52,389 bases of DNA from an uncultured Gammaproteobacteria bacterium (GCA_947259915.1 CAMYOC010000003.1:1-52389); one strand, 5' to 3'; numbered from the stretch's first letter, positions 25,242-34,487 are shown. Numbers and translations: made by a program. Notes: generated by a model from the letters alone, not told the origin.

Positions 25242-25622
25242 TCAGTTCAGACTGCCGGGCACGGCCAGCGTAAACGGGGCGATCGCGGCATTGAAGCAAT
25301 GGCCGGCATCGTCGACCATCTGATAGCTGCCGCGCATGGAACCGACCGGCGTTTCCAGTATCGCTCCGCTGCTGTAGCGGAAACCCTCACCCGGATTCAG
25401 ATGCGGCTGCTCGCCGACCACGCCATCGCCGCGGACCTCACTTTCGCGACCGTTGGCGTCGGTGATGATCCAGTGGCGGGTCAGCAGCTTGGCCGGCACG
25501 GCACCCTCGTTGCGGATCGTGATCGTATACGCAAACACATAGCGATCCGTGTCCGGGTCGGATTGCTCAGGCACGAAGGTGGTGTCGACGTGAACCCGGA
25601 TGGTCTGTGCAGCAGGCTTCAT
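25242..25622 (-). CDS. apaG: ApaG protein (CO2+/Mg2+ efflux-associated DUF525)
   Basis: A 126-residue fibronectin-III-like protein. The family core RYVFAYTITIRNEGAVPAKL, then GVVGEQPHLNPGEGF and SGAILETPVGSMRGSYQM, is complete. The ATG at 25622 fits family length; GTG at 25640 overlaps the uspA stop (GTGA) and may serve as an alternative coupled start. ApaG is usually co-transcribed with rsmA and apaH, as here. Confidence 0.95.
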   Translation of the reverse strand: MKPAAQTIRVHVDTTFVPEQSDPDTDRYVFAYTITIRNEGAVPAKLLTRHWIITDANGRESEVRGDGVVGEQPHLNPGEGFRYSSGAILETPVGSMRGSYQMVDDAGHCFNAAIAPFTLAVPGSLN

Positions 25623-25636
25623 GACGGATGCCGCAA

Positions 25637-26071
25637 TCACCGTCGGACGCGGACCGCCAGCACGTCGCAGGGTGCGGCGTGAAGGATGGTGTCTTCGGTC
25701 AGATTGACCATTACGCCGAGTCCATGGCGCTCCTTGCTGCCAATGACGATGAGGTCCGCCTCCAGCTCCTCGGCGACACGGATCACTTCGCTCTTGACGC
25801 TGCCGGTGACGACCTGACGTTCATGCTCGGCCGCGCCAGCCTGGCTGGCCAGTTCTTCGAGGCGGCGGCGGGCGCCTTCGGCCAGCTCCTGCTCGATGTC
25901 TACCGCCGGCAGGAGCGCCTCGCCCATAGGTTCTACCGGTATGTATTCGACCACGTGCAGAAGATGAAGCTCGGCACCTAAACTACGGCTCAGGTGCAAC
26001 GATTGTTCCAGTACCGGCCCGCTGGCCTCGGACAGGTCGATGGCCACGAGAATGCGTCGATAATCCGTCAT
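25637..26071 (-). CDS. Universal stress protein, UspA family
   Basis: A 144-residue UspA-fold protein. It opens YRRILVAIDLSEASGPVLEQ and has VEELEADLIVIGSKERHGLG followed by LTEDTILHAAPCDVLAVR, the usual C-terminal half. The glycine-rich ATP motif (GxxGxxGS) is changed to GSKERHGLGVMVNLTED, so nucleotide binding may differ. The ATG at 26071 has GGGGGTGA upstream. It is inserted between rsmA and apaG, which are normally adjacent. Confidence 0.9.
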   Translation of the reverse strand: MTDYRRILVAIDLSEASGPVLEQSLHLSRSLGAELHLLHVVEYIPVEPMGEALLPAVDIEQELAEGARRRLEELASQAGAAEHERQVVTGSVKSEVIRVAEELEADLIVIGSKERHGLGVMVNLTEDTILHAAPCDVLAVRVRR

Positions 26072-26145
26072 GTTCGTCACCCCCTGTCTGCCCGCTTCCG
26101 GCGCCTGCCGGCTGGCATCGGCTTGAGCGGAAACCTTTTATCCAA

Positions 26146-26151
26146 AGTATA
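26146..26151 (-). promoter_or_regulatory. Putative -10 element for uspA-apaG-apaH
   Basis: TATACT on the minus strand in the 112-nt gap between the rsmA stop and the uspA ATG, about 75 nt before the start codon. No strong -35 is visible. It would allow stress-gene expression apart from the lptD operon. Confidence 0.35.
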
Positions 26152-26183
26152 CGTGATGCGGAACGCCTTTGAGCGCACCGGCC

Positions 26184-26984
26184 TCAGTCTCCGCTTGGCT
26201 GCACCTTACGGCCGAGCGCTACCGCCAGCCGGGCGAAGTCGTCAGGCGCAAGGGTCTCAGCGCGGGCCGATGGATCGCAATCCGTGGCGGCGATGGTGTC
26301 CGCATCGAGCAGCGGCCTCAGGCTGTTGCGCAGAGTTTTGCGGCGCATCGAAAAAGCCTGGGATACGACCTGGGCGAACAGGGCAGGATCGGCCTCGGGG
26401 AAGGGCGTCTGCGGCCATGGCGTCAGCCGTACGAATGCGGAACGCACCCGCGGCGGTGGCGTAAACGCGCCCGGCCCGATATCAAACAGGTGATCGACCT
26501 GGCAGCGCGCCGCCAGCATCACCGTGAGGCGACCGTAATCGCGGCCGCCGGGCGTCGCCGCCATCCGCGTCACCACTTCTTTTTGCAGCATGAAATGCAT
26601 GTCATGGATCGGCGTCTGTTGTGCCAGCAGGTGGAACAACAACGGCGTGGAGATGTTGTAGGGCAGATTGCCGACCAGCCTCAGGGGCTGATCCGGTTCG
26701 GCCAGCGCCGCGAAATCGAAAGCCAGCGCGTCGGCGCTATGGACCCGTAGCCGGCCGAGCCCGGCGCAACTCTGCTCGAGGAGCGGGATCACGTCCCGGT
26801 CCAGTTCCACAACATCCAGTTCGCCAAGCGCCCGCAGCAGCGGCACGGTGATGGCGCCGCGGCCCGGGCCGATCTCCACCACCCGTTCGCCCGGTTGCGG
26901 GTCGATCGCGGTGATGATGCGTCCGATGACGCCGGGATCGTGCAGAAAATGCTGGCCAAAGCGCTTGCGTGGGCGATGGCTCAC
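26184..26984 (-). CDS. rsmA: 16S rRNA (A1518/A1519) dimethyltransferase
   Basis: A 266-residue SAM-dependent rRNA dimethyltransferase (KsgA). It starts RKRFGQHFLHDPGVIGRI, has SAM motif I EIGPGRGAIT and the catalytic NLPYN motif (VGNLPYNIST). Length is typical. GTG start overlaps the pdxA stop (GTGA). It acts late in 30S assembly. Confidence 0.97.
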   Translation of the reverse strand: MSHRPRKRFGQHFLHDPGVIGRIITAIDPQPGERVVEIGPGRGAITVPLLRALGELDVVELDRDVIPLLEQSCAGLGRLRVHSADALAFDFAALAEPDQPLRLVGNLPYNISTPLLFHLLAQQTPIHDMHFMLQKEVVTRMAATPGGRDYGRLTVMLAARCQVDHLFDIGPGAFTPPPRVRSAFVRLTPWPQTPFPEADPALFAQVVSQAFSMRRKTLRNSLRPLLDADTIAATDCDPSARAETLAPDDFARLAVALGRKVQPSGD

Positions 26985-27970
26985 CGGTCCGCTGCGCCGA
27001 CCATGCGTGCGGCGCAGATCACCGCCTCATAGAGGCTGCCGGCATCGGCGCGGCCGCTGCCGGCCAGGTCCAGCGCGGTGCCGTGGTCCACCGAAGTCCG
27101 CACCAGCGGCAGTCCAAGCGTGATATTGACCGCCCGACCAAAACCGGCGTATTTCAGCACCGGCAGGCCCTGATCGTGGTACATGGCCAGGACCGCGTCG
27201 GCGCCGCTCAGATGTCGCGGCGTAAACAGGGTATCAGCGGGCAACGGGCCGACCAGATCCATGCCGCGTTCGCGCAGCGATGTCAGTGTCGGTGCGATGA
27301 TCTCCAGTTCCTCGCGCCCCAGATGGCCGCCTTCGCCGGCATGGGGATTGAGACCACAGACGAGAATCCGCGGCCGCGGTATGTCGAAGCGCTGGCCCAG
27401 CTCCCGGTGCAGGATTTCGATTACCCGCTGTAGCCGCGGTCGCGTGATCGCGTCCGCCACCGCGCGTAGCGGTAGATGGGTGGTCGCCAGCGCCACGCGC
27501 AGCTCGCCGGCCGCCAACATCATCACCGGCAGCTCGGCGCCGGTGCGCGCGGCCAGATACTCGGTGTGTCCCGAGAACGGGATGCCGGCGTCATTGATGA
27601 CGCTTTTTTGCAGCGGGGCGGTCACGATGGCCTGGCAGCGGCCCGCCTGACACGCGTCCACGGCCGCGTCCAGCGTGGCGAGGATGGCGGTGGCGTTGGC
27701 CGGATCAGGCTCGCCGCATCGGATCGGCGCGGCGAGCGGTATGTGATGCACAAGCAGCGTGCCCGGCCGATGTTGCGGCAGGTCTTGCGTCGCGCTCTCG
27801 AGGCTGACGGTCAAGCCGAGCCGCCGGGCGCGATCATCGAGCATGTCGCGATCGGCGAAGGCGATCAGCCGCACCGGCAGCTCACGGGCGGCCAGAGCGA
27901 GACTGATGTCAGGCCCGATGCCGGCAGGTTCGCCGGGGGTCAGGGCGATGACGGGCAATGAGCGATTCAT
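26981..27970 (-). CDS. pdxA: 4-hydroxythreonine-4-phosphate dehydrogenase
   Basis: A 329-residue NAD-dependent dehydrogenase for pyridoxal 5'-phosphate synthesis. The family opening ALTPGEPAGIGPD, the metal-ligand segments GHTEYLA, CGLNPHAGEGG and MYHDQGLPVLKY, and the late LVRTSVDHGTALDLAG are all present. It lies between surA and rsmA as in other gammaproteobacteria. Kynureninase in this window is itself PLP-dependent, but that is not evidence of shared control. Confidence 0.97.
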   Translation of the reverse strand: MNRSLPVIALTPGEPAGIGPDISLALAARELPVRLIAFADRDMLDDRARRLGLTVSLESATQDLPQHRPGTLLVHHIPLAAPIRCGEPDPANATAILATLDAAVDACQAGRCQAIVTAPLQKSVINDAGIPFSGHTEYLAARTGAELPVMMLAAGELRVALATTHLPLRAVADAITRPRLQRVIEILHRELGQRFDIPRPRILVCGLNPHAGEGGHLGREELEIIAPTLTSLRERGMDLVGPLPADTLFTPRHLSGADAVLAMYHDQGLPVLKYAGFGRAVNITLGLPLVRTSVDHGTALDLAGSGRADAGSLYEAVICAARMVGAADR

Positions 27971-28015
27971 CGGATGGTCAGGCCGGGTGCGGCCGCAGCG
28001 GGAGAGCGGGGCGGG

Positions 28016-29314
28016 TTAGCCCCGAACCTCGACGTAGGCCTCGTCGCGGAGTTCGCGCAGCCAGATCTCGGTCTCCTGTTCCTGTTTGCTGGCGCGGATA
28101 GCCTGGATCGCGCGCTGGCGTTTGACCTCTTCAGTCGTGTCGCGCTCCTGACGATCCACCAACAGCACCAGATGCCAGCCGAACTCGGTGCGAAACGGCA
28201 TGCTCATCTGTCCCGGCTCCAGTCTTGCCAGCTGATCCTCGAATACCGGGACGAACGTACCAGTACCGGTCCAGCCGAGGTCGCCGCCGAGCGGCGCCGA
28301 ACCCGGATCCTCGGATTCGATACGGGCTACGTCGGTAAAATCCTCGCCGTCCTCGATCCGCCCCCGCAGCTGGAGCAGCTTTTGTTCGACCGCGGTCTCG
28401 TCCAGGACTTCGTTGGGCTGCAGCAGGATATGGCTGACCCGGGTCTGCAGCACGATGATCTTCTCGGCGCCGCGGACGTCGTTGAGCTTGAGCAGATGGA
28501 AGCCGCTGGGGCTACGGATCGGATCAGTGAATTCGCCCGGCTGAAGATCGTCGATGGCGTCGAAGAAAACCGGCGGCAACTGCGCGCCCTTGCGCCAGCC
28601 CAGGTCACCGCCGTCCAGCGCGTTCTGGCCCTGGGAATATTCCACGGCGAGCTCGGCAAAGTCCTCGCCCGCGACCAGGCGCTGGTAAAGCTCCTCGATA
28701 CGCTCACCGGCTTCGCCCACCTCTTCCGGGGTGGCATTGGGGTCGACCGAGATCAGGATATGGGACAACTCGTAGTCGATCTGATCGCCGACGCTACTCT
28801 CCTGTTTATCCAGAAAGCGCTCGATTTCCCGCTCGGAGACCGAGATCCGCGCCACCACGTCGCGCTGGCGCAGGGAATCCAGGATCATCTCGTTGCGCAT
28901 GTCCTCGCGGTACTGGCGATAGTCGATGCCCTGGGACGCCATCGCCCGGGGCAGATCGGAAAGCGAGATGCCGTTGCGCTGGGCCACCCGTTGCAGCGTG
29001 CTGTTAAGCATGGCGTCCGGGACCCGCACGCCGAGACGGCCGGCTCGCTGCAGCTGCACTTCCTGGGTGATGAGCTGTTCCAGAACCTGGCTCTCCAGGA
29101 CTTCCCGTGGGGGCAGCGCAGTGTTTTGATCGCGCAGCTGCCCGGCCACTAGGTCGACCTTGGAATCCATCTGCGACTGCAGGATGACACCATCGTTGAC
29201 CACGGCGACGATACGATCCAGCAACACGCCGGTATTGCTCAGGGTCTCCTGCGCACGCACGCCGGTGCTGGCCAGGAAACTGGCGATCAAGAACAAAAAA
29301 GACAGGGTACGCAT
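28016..29314 (-). CDS. surA: Periplasmic chaperone/peptidyl-prolyl isomerase SurA
   Basis: A 432-residue exported chaperone for outer-membrane proteins, including LptD encoded just upstream. Residues 1-21 are a signal peptide (ending VRA/QE). The N-domain LLDRIVAVVNDGVILQSQ is followed by two PpiC parvulin domains (about residues 175-275 and 285-385; GDLGWRKG and GDLGWTGTG mark each). The ATG at 29314 is 19 nt after the lptD stop; an upstream in-frame extension overlaps lptD and is not coding. Confidence 0.97.
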   Translation of the reverse strand: MRTLSFLFLIASFLASTGVRAQETLSNTGVLLDRIVAVVNDGVILQSQMDSKVDLVAGQLRDQNTALPPREVLESQVLEQLITQEVQLQRAGRLGVRVPDAMLNSTLQRVAQRNGISLSDLPRAMASQGIDYRQYREDMRNEMILDSLRQRDVVARISVSEREIERFLDKQESSVGDQIDYELSHILISVDPNATPEEVGEAGERIEELYQRLVAGEDFAELAVEYSQGQNALDGGDLGWRKGAQLPPVFFDAIDDLQPGEFTDPIRSPSGFHLLKLNDVRGAEKIIVLQTRVSHILLQPNEVLDETAVEQKLLQLRGRIEDGEDFTDVARIESEDPGSAPLGGDLGWTGTGTFVPVFEDQLARLEPGQMSMPFRTEFGWHLVLLVDRQERDTTEEVKRQRAIQAIRASKQEQETEIWLRELRDEAYVEVRG

Positions 29315-29333
29315 AGTCTGGAACCGGTGCGTA

Positions 29334-31514
29334 TTACTCGTAGACGGAGTACCCAAGAATATCACTTTCGAAGCGTTCACGGGCACCGCTGCCGACACCG
29401 GCCAGGCCCTTGAACTCGATCTGGAACAACACCGAGGTGTCGCGGGAACCGTCCCGGTTGCTGATGTTGCGCTGGCTGGCGAGGCGAGCCGCCCAGCAAC
29501 AGCTCTCATATTGCAGACCGACCAGACGCTCGATCGAGGCGTCTTCCCGCAGCGAGTATTCCAGCTGCCCGACAAAGCTCCAGTGGCGGGTCAGGGGCCA
29601 GCCCAGCGAAATCTCCGCCTGTTCCAGGATGTCGGGACGGTAACGGTAGGAGATATTGGCCACTTTGTTGGATTCCGGCCGGTATTGCAGACGTACCTCG
29701 GCCAGCGACGTGCTGTTGTCGCTGACATCCCACTGATAGCCCAGGTCGGCGTTCCAGTTTTTGAAGATATCCAGACCCAGTTCCAGCACCATGTCCGACT
29801 CGTTGTCTTCGTCCGCGGGCTCATCGGGCAGACCGACTTCTCTGTCGCCGAGATAGAAGATCTGACCCAGCGTGGCGGTCAGGAATTCGCGGCCGGTGTT
29901 TTCCCGCAGCAGGCGCGAGGTGATGCCGAGGCTGAACTGGTCGGTATCGCCCAGCCGGTCGCCGCCGACAAAACGGTTAGGCCGGAACAACTGCACCGAG
30001 TTGAAATCCGGCAAACCCGTGTCGAATATCGGTATGTCGTCCTGGTTGCGGTCCGGGATATAGGCGTAGAGCATCCGTGGCTCGATCGTCTGCAGATAAC
30101 GGCCATCGCCGGCCGAGCGCTCGAATAACAGCCCACTGTCAACGCTCACGATCGGCGCCGACATTGACGGGCTATCGTCTTCACCCGGTGCGGTGTTGTC
30201 GAGGTCATATTGAGATGCATGCCAGGCGACCTTGGGTACCAGGAAATAACCCGGGCCTTCGATAGGCAGACGCAATGCAGGTTCCACGGTGGCGCGGAGG
30301 CCCTCGACGCCGCTGTCGCGACGGAAATTTACGAACTCACTGCTCCAGTCAAAGCGCAGCGCGGACAATCCGGTGGGTAAAGAGCCGTTGAACAGAACCT
30401 GGGGCAGACGCTCGTAGGGTTTGTCGTCAGAGACGATCTCATCGTCGATGGTCTGGTAGTTGCGCCCGCGAAAGACCACCTGCCAGTTCCTGGCCAGATA
30501 CTCGATCTCCAGGTTGCGCAGCAAATGGGTCTGGCTGGTGGCGCTGGCGCTGGTGCCGAGATCTTCGAAATATTGCTTATCGGATACCTCGGAGATGTCA
30601 CTGGCGAAGCGCCAGCCTTCGCGAAAGCGGCCGTCGTGTTCCCAGTGAGTGAGCCGCCGATTGCCGTCACTCTCGTTGTCGCTGTGCAGGTACTCCAGTT
30701 CGAGCAGGCCGGCGCTGGCCGGGCGCAGATAACGGAACTCCGACAGCCACTGTACGCCGCGTTTGGACATTACGCGCGGGGTAATGGTGGCGTCATAATT
30801 CGGCGCGATGTTCCAGTAGAACGGTACCCGCACTTCGGTGCCTGAACTGTCCGAGTTGCGGAATTCCGGGAACAGCAAACCGGACTTGCGGCTCTTGTCC
30901 AGCGGGAACGAGATGTAAGGCAGATAGGCGACGGGTACGCCGAGAAAATCCAGCTTTACACCACGCGCCGAGCCCTTGGAATCCCGGGTGTTCAGCTCCA
31001 GCTTCTCGGCCGAGAACTCCCAGTCCGGATCATCATCCATGCAGGTGGTATAGATCACGTCGTCGAGCTTGACCTTGCCGTCACCGCGGATGCGGATGCG
31101 GTCGGCGCGGCCCCGCGCCGGGCGCCCGGGCAGCACGAAGTCGGCGTCGCGGAACTGCGCCTCTTCGGTCTCTGTGTTGTAACTCAGATCGCGCGCCTCC
31201 ACCTGCATGCGTGGCTCACGGTAGCTGGCTTCACCCTCGATAGTGACGACACTGGTCTCGGGATCGTAATTGACGCGGTCGGCATCGATCCGGTGCGGGC
31301 CCTGGATCAGTTCTACGCTGCCGGTGAACACCGATGCGCCTTCGCGGGTCACTTCCGCGCGATCCGCGGTGACCGAGAGTTTGCCGTTGTCACTGTCGTC
31401 CGCTAAAGGCTCGACGACCGGTTGCGGACAGTCTTGCGGTTCCGCCGACGCCGCCGGAATCTGGCCGAGCATCAGCAGCGCAAGCACTGCCGGCGCGAGT
31501 CGTTCTGTTGTCAT
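29334..31514 (-). CDS. lptD: LPS-assembly outer-membrane protein LptD
   Basis: A 726-residue outer-membrane beta-barrel that inserts lipopolysaccharide with LptE. The signal peptide ends AASA/EP. The N-terminal jellyroll (LSVTADRAEVTREGASVFTG, then ADRVNYDPETSVVTIEG) is the OstA/LptA-like domain. The cysteines needed for inter-domain disulfides are in place: Cys29, a TTCMDD cysteine, and the adjacent pair Cys672-Cys673. The ATG at 31514 has AAGG upstream; 31547 is an alternative. The frame stays open far upstream through murU, which is a shadow. Confidence 0.96.
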   Translation of the reverse strand: MTTERLAPAVLALLMLGQIPAASAEPQDCPQPVVEPLADDSDNGKLSVTADRAEVTREGASVFTGSVELIQGPHRIDADRVNYDPETSVVTIEGEASYREPRMQVEARDLSYNTETEEAQFRDADFVLPGRPARGRADRIRIRGDGKVKLDDVIYTTCMDDDPDWEFSAEKLELNTRDSKGSARGVKLDFLGVPVAYLPYISFPLDKSRKSGLLFPEFRNSDSSGTEVRVPFYWNIAPNYDATITPRVMSKRGVQWLSEFRYLRPASAGLLELEYLHSDNESDGNRRLTHWEHDGRFREGWRFASDISEVSDKQYFEDLGTSASATSQTHLLRNLEIEYLARNWQVVFRGRNYQTIDDEIVSDDKPYERLPQVLFNGSLPTGLSALRFDWSSEFVNFRRDSGVEGLRATVEPALRLPIEGPGYFLVPKVAWHASQYDLDNTAPGEDDSPSMSAPIVSVDSGLLFERSAGDGRYLQTIEPRMLYAYIPDRNQDDIPIFDTGLPDFNSVQLFRPNRFVGGDRLGDTDQFSLGITSRLLRENTGREFLTATLGQIFYLGDREVGLPDEPADEDNESDMVLELGLDIFKNWNADLGYQWDVSDNSTSLAEVRLQYRPESNKVANISYRYRPDILEQAEISLGWPLTRHWSFVGQLEYSLREDASIERLVGLQYESCCWAARLASQRNISNRDGSRDTSVLFQIEFKGLAGVGSGARERFESDILGYSVYE

Positions 31515-31589
31515 TCTCGCGGCCTTGGTCTGAACTGGCGCTAACATGGCACACTTGTCTGTGCCCTTCAATGACGGAGCGTTGCGACC

Positions 31590-32321
31590 ATGGCAGGGGG
31601 TGAGAGTTCCAAACCGCGTCCGGGTCCTCAGCAAGAGGATGCCGGGACGCCATCGCGATGCGCGATGATCCTTGCCGCCGGCCGCGGTGAGCGTATGCGC
31701 CCGTTGACGGATACGCTGCCCAAACCGCTGCTGCCGGTCGCGGGCAAGCCGATGATCGAATGGCACCTCAAAGCGCTTGCCGAAGCCGGGCTGCAGGAGG
31801 TCGTGATCAATGTCAGCTGGCTGGCCGAGGCGATCATCGCCGCTTTGGGCGATGGTCAGCGCTGGGGTCTGCGCTTGCACTTCTCCCGCGAAGGCGAGCC
31901 GCCGCTGGAGACCGGCGGCGGCATAGTCCGCGCGCTCCCGTGGCTCGGCGAGGGACCGTTCCTGGTGATCAACGGCGATGTATGGACCGATCTGGATCTG
32001 GCTGGGCTGGTGATGCCCGAGGCCAGGCTCGCCCACCTGGTGATGGTGCCCAATCCGGAACATCATCCGCACGGCGATTTTTATCTGCACCAGGGACGGC
32101 TGGCGACCGCGCCGCCGGGCGCCCGGCTTACCTTCAGCGGCATCGGTCTTTATCGGGCTGCCCTGTTTGATGAATGCGGACCCGGGCGTTTTCCACTGGC
32201 CCCGCTGCTGACCGCGGCCATGGACAGAGGTGAGGTCAGCGGGGAAGTCTGGGACGGCGTATGGAGCGACATCGGCACCGTAGCGCGGCTGGAAGCCCTC
32301 AGACAGACCGCTGGCACCTAA
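31590..32321 (+). CDS. murU: N-acetylmuramate alpha-1-phosphate uridylyltransferase
   Basis: A 243-residue nucleotidyltransferase. MILAAGRGERMRPLTD and PKPLLPVAGKPMIEWH form the nucleotide-binding core; ETGGGIVRALPWLG, FLVINGDVWTDLDL and LTFSGIGLYRAALF follow MurU of Pseudomonas closely. It recycles MurNAc-1-P to UDP-MurNAc, bypassing de novo synthesis. The first 25 residues before the core are poorly conserved, so the true start could be 31665. It is divergent from lptD with 75 nt between. The kinase gene amgK, usually found beside murU, is absent here. The stop overlaps the lipB stop tail to tail. Confidence 0.9.
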   Translation: MAGGESSKPRPGPQQEDAGTPSRCAMILAAGRGERMRPLTDTLPKPLLPVAGKPMIEWHLKALAEAGLQEVVINVSWLAEAIIAALGDGQRWGLRLHFSREGEPPLETGGGIVRALPWLGEGPFLVINGDVWTDLDLAGLVMPEARLAHLVMVPNPEHHPHGDFYLHQGRLATAPPGARLTFSGIGLYRAALFDECGPGRFPLAPLLTAAMDRGEVSGEVWDGVWSDIGTVARLEALRQTAGT

Positions 32322-32965
32322 CCGGCGGCGCGCACCGGCGCATCCGGCAGACCAAGACCTGCGAGCAGGCGGGGGCGTAGCCGCGCGCCGACCTCTGGCA
32401 CCGTCGCCTCGACCCCCAGATCGGCGAGCCGGGTGACTTCCAGACCCTGATAGCCGCATGGGTTGATGCGCCCGAACGGCTCCAGATCCATGTCCACGTT
32501 AAAGGCCAGGCCGTGGTAGCAGCAGTTGCGGCGGATGCGCAGACCGAGGCTGGCCAGCTTGCGCCCTTCCACGTAGACGCCTGGCGCGTCGCGCCGGCCA
32601 TAGGCCTCGAGGCCCCAGCTCGCCGCTGTGTCGATCACCGCCTGCTCGAGCGCGCAAACCAGCGCGCGCACGGTCAAGCCGAGCCTGCCGATGTCCAGCA
32701 GCGGATACACCACCAGCTGCCCGGGCCCGTGATAGGTCACCTGGCCGCCGCGGTCGATCTCGACCAGCGGGATCTGGCCCGGCGCCAGCACGTGTTCGAG
32801 ACTTGCGTTCATGCCCAGGGTGAACACTGGCGGGTGCTCGAGGAACCAGATTTCGTCGGCGGTACCGGCGTCGCGTTGCTCAGTGAATTGCTGCATCCGC
32901 CGCCAGGTCGGCTCGTAGTCCACGCGCCCGAGCTGGCGAATCTGCGGCGACAGTGGCGCGTTCAC
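32318..32965 (-). CDS. lipB: Lipoyl(octanoyl) transferase
   Basis: A 215-residue octanoyltransferase that moves octanoate from acyl-carrier protein to lipoyl domains. The signature RGGQVTYHGPGQLVVYPL is intact, with RKLASLGLRI (catalytic Lys), YHGLAFNVDMDLEPF and INPCG (catalytic Cys) after it. GTG start overlaps the ybeD stop (GTGA). lipA, normally next, does not follow; murU converges instead. Confidence 0.96.
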   Translation of the reverse strand: MNAPLSPQIRQLGRVDYEPTWRRMQQFTEQRDAGTADEIWFLEHPPVFTLGMNASLEHVLAPGQIPLVEIDRGGQVTYHGPGQLVVYPLLDIGRLGLTVRALVCALEQAVIDTAASWGLEAYGRRDAPGVYVEGRKLASLGLRIRRNCCYHGLAFNVDMDLEPFGRINPCGYQGLEVTRLADLGVEATVPEVGARLRPRLLAGLGLPDAPVRAAG

Positions 32966-33228
32966 AGCACCATCAGGATGTCTGGATGCTGGCTCAATTC
33001 CTCGTAGAGCCCGTCCAGCTGGGCCTTGCTCTCAGCGCGGATCAGGCAGGTGAGGGCGACAAATTTGCCATCTCGGCTGGGCCGGCCGCGGATATGGTCC
33101 GGCTCCAGCGGACCGGCATGGCGCGCGACGATTTGCGTGACCATCGCCTCAAAGCCCTGGTCCGCTTTGCCGACGATCTTGACCGGAAAATCGCAAGGGA
33201 ACTCGAGCGGGGTGTCTTTCTCGCTCAT
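32962..33228 (-). CDS. ybeD: YbeD/DUF493 family protein
   Basis: An 88-residue ACT-like alpha/beta protein. LEFPCDFPVKIVGKADQGFE, then PSRDGKFVALTCLIRAES and the HPDILMVL end are the DUF493 hallmarks. It is suspected of regulating lipoate metabolism because of its conserved place between dacA and lipB, which holds here. Confidence 0.94.
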   Translation of the reverse strand: MSEKDTPLEFPCDFPVKIVGKADQGFEAMVTQIVARHAGPLEPDHIRGRPSRDGKFVALTCLIRAESKAQLDGLYEELSQHPDILMVL

Positions 33229-33253
33229 GCCCCCGAAGCCTCCGTGCGTGCGC

Positions 33254-34408
33254 CTACTCGAACCACATCAACACGCTGTCGGACAGCTGCTGCCACAAGC
33301 TGCCTTCATCCACCTTCTGTAGCGGGAACAGGGGCCGCTCGGCCACGGGTTCGTCATCGAGCGTGACCGTGAGCGTGCCTACGGATTGTTCGGCATCGAG
33401 CGGCGCCATCAGCGGCGTTTGTATTTCCATGGCCGCGGAAAGATCTTCGTAGCGGCCGCGGATCACGGTCAAAAACAGGTCCTGTTGCAGACCAATTCCG
33501 ATCTGCTCCACGCTGCCCTTCCAGACCCGCTGTCGGGTCACTTCATCGCCGGCGCCATACAGCCGGTGGGTCTCGAAAAAGCGGAAGCCGTAGTTGAGCA
33601 GAGCCTTGCTCGCCGCCACCCGGGTGCGTCCGCTGGGGCTGTTGAGCACTACCGAGATCACACGTCGTCCATCCCGTTCGGCCGAGGTCAGCAGACAGTA
33701 GCCGGCACTGTCGGTCCAGCCTGTCTTCATGCCGTCGACGCCGGAGTCGCCGAGCAGACGATTGCGGTTTGGTTGCGAGATGCCGTTGTAGGTGTACGAG
33801 GGCTGTGAATACCAGGCGTAATAGTCCGGGAATTCGCTGATCACCGCCCGTGCCAGCCGCACCAGATCCCGGGCCGTGGTGTAGTGGCCTTTGTCCGGCA
33901 ATCCGGTGCTGTTGAGCCAGTTCGAGTTTTGCAGACCGAGTTCCGCCGCGTAGGCGTTCATCAACGCTGCAAAGGTATCTTCGCTGCCGGCCACGTGTTC
34001 GGCCAGCGCGATGCTGGCGTCGTTGCCGGATTGTATGATCATGCCCTGCAGCAGCTGTTCTACCGTGACCTGGGTGCGCGGCTCGAGGAACATGCGCGAG
34101 GTGCCCATGCTCTTGCGCCACGCGTGGTCGCTGATAGTGACTGTGTCCTGCAGGGCGATATTGCCCGCAGCCAGTTCACGGAAGATGACGTAGGCGGTCA
34201 TCACCTTGGTGATGCTGGCCGGCTCGATCGGGGCATCGGGCTCCTTCGCCGCCAGTTCCTCGTTGCTGTGGAAATCCACCAGCAGGAAGTTTTCCGCCTG
34301 TACGGCTGGCGGTGCGGGCACCGGCCGCAGATCGGAACCGACGGCGGGTAAGGTGCACAGGGCACAGAGGGCGAACAGCAGGGCGCCCGGGCTTCGCTTG
34401 CTTGGCAT
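33254..34408 (-). CDS. dacA: D-alanyl-D-alanine carboxypeptidase (PBP5/6 type)
   Basis: A 384-residue penicillin-binding protein that trims the terminal D-Ala of peptidoglycan pentapeptides at the outer face of the inner membrane. Active-site motifs are SITK (in EPASITKVMTAYV), SGN (IIQSGNDASIAL) and KTG (DGMKTGWTDSAGYC). The signal peptide ends AVGS/DL. A C-terminal PBP5-like beta domain and a final amphipathic SLWQQLSDSVLMWFE anchor are present. The ATG at 34408 with GGAG four bases ahead is preferred over 34438. Confidence 0.96.
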   Translation of the reverse strand: MPSKRSPGALLFALCALCTLPAVGSDLRPVPAPPAVQAENFLLVDFHSNEELAAKEPDAPIEPASITKVMTAYVIFRELAAGNIALQDTVTISDHAWRKSMGTSRMFLEPRTQVTVEQLLQGMIIQSGNDASIALAEHVAGSEDTFAALMNAYAAELGLQNSNWLNSTGLPDKGHYTTARDLVRLARAVISEFPDYYAWYSQPSYTYNGISQPNRNRLLGDSGVDGMKTGWTDSAGYCLLTSAERDGRRVISVVLNSPSGRTRVAASKALLNYGFRFFETHRLYGAGDEVTRQRVWKGSVEQIGIGLQQDLFLTVIRGRYEDLSAAMEIQTPLMAPLDAEQSVGTLTVTLDDEPVAERPLFPLQKVDEGSLWQQLSDSVLMWFE

Positions 34409-34487
34409 TTTCTCCAGGGATTCTTTGAATTCAGTCAATACGCGAGGCTGCCAAGTCTAACGTCTCGGCGGCGTGAAAAGTAGCGGC

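Noticed and set aside
29315..29575. N-terminal extension of surA
   Set aside because: Overlaps lptD in another frame and lies before a clear signal peptide.
31515..32459. N-terminal extension of lptD by over 300 codons
   Set aside because: A typical signal peptide starts at 31514 and the extension is antisense to murU.
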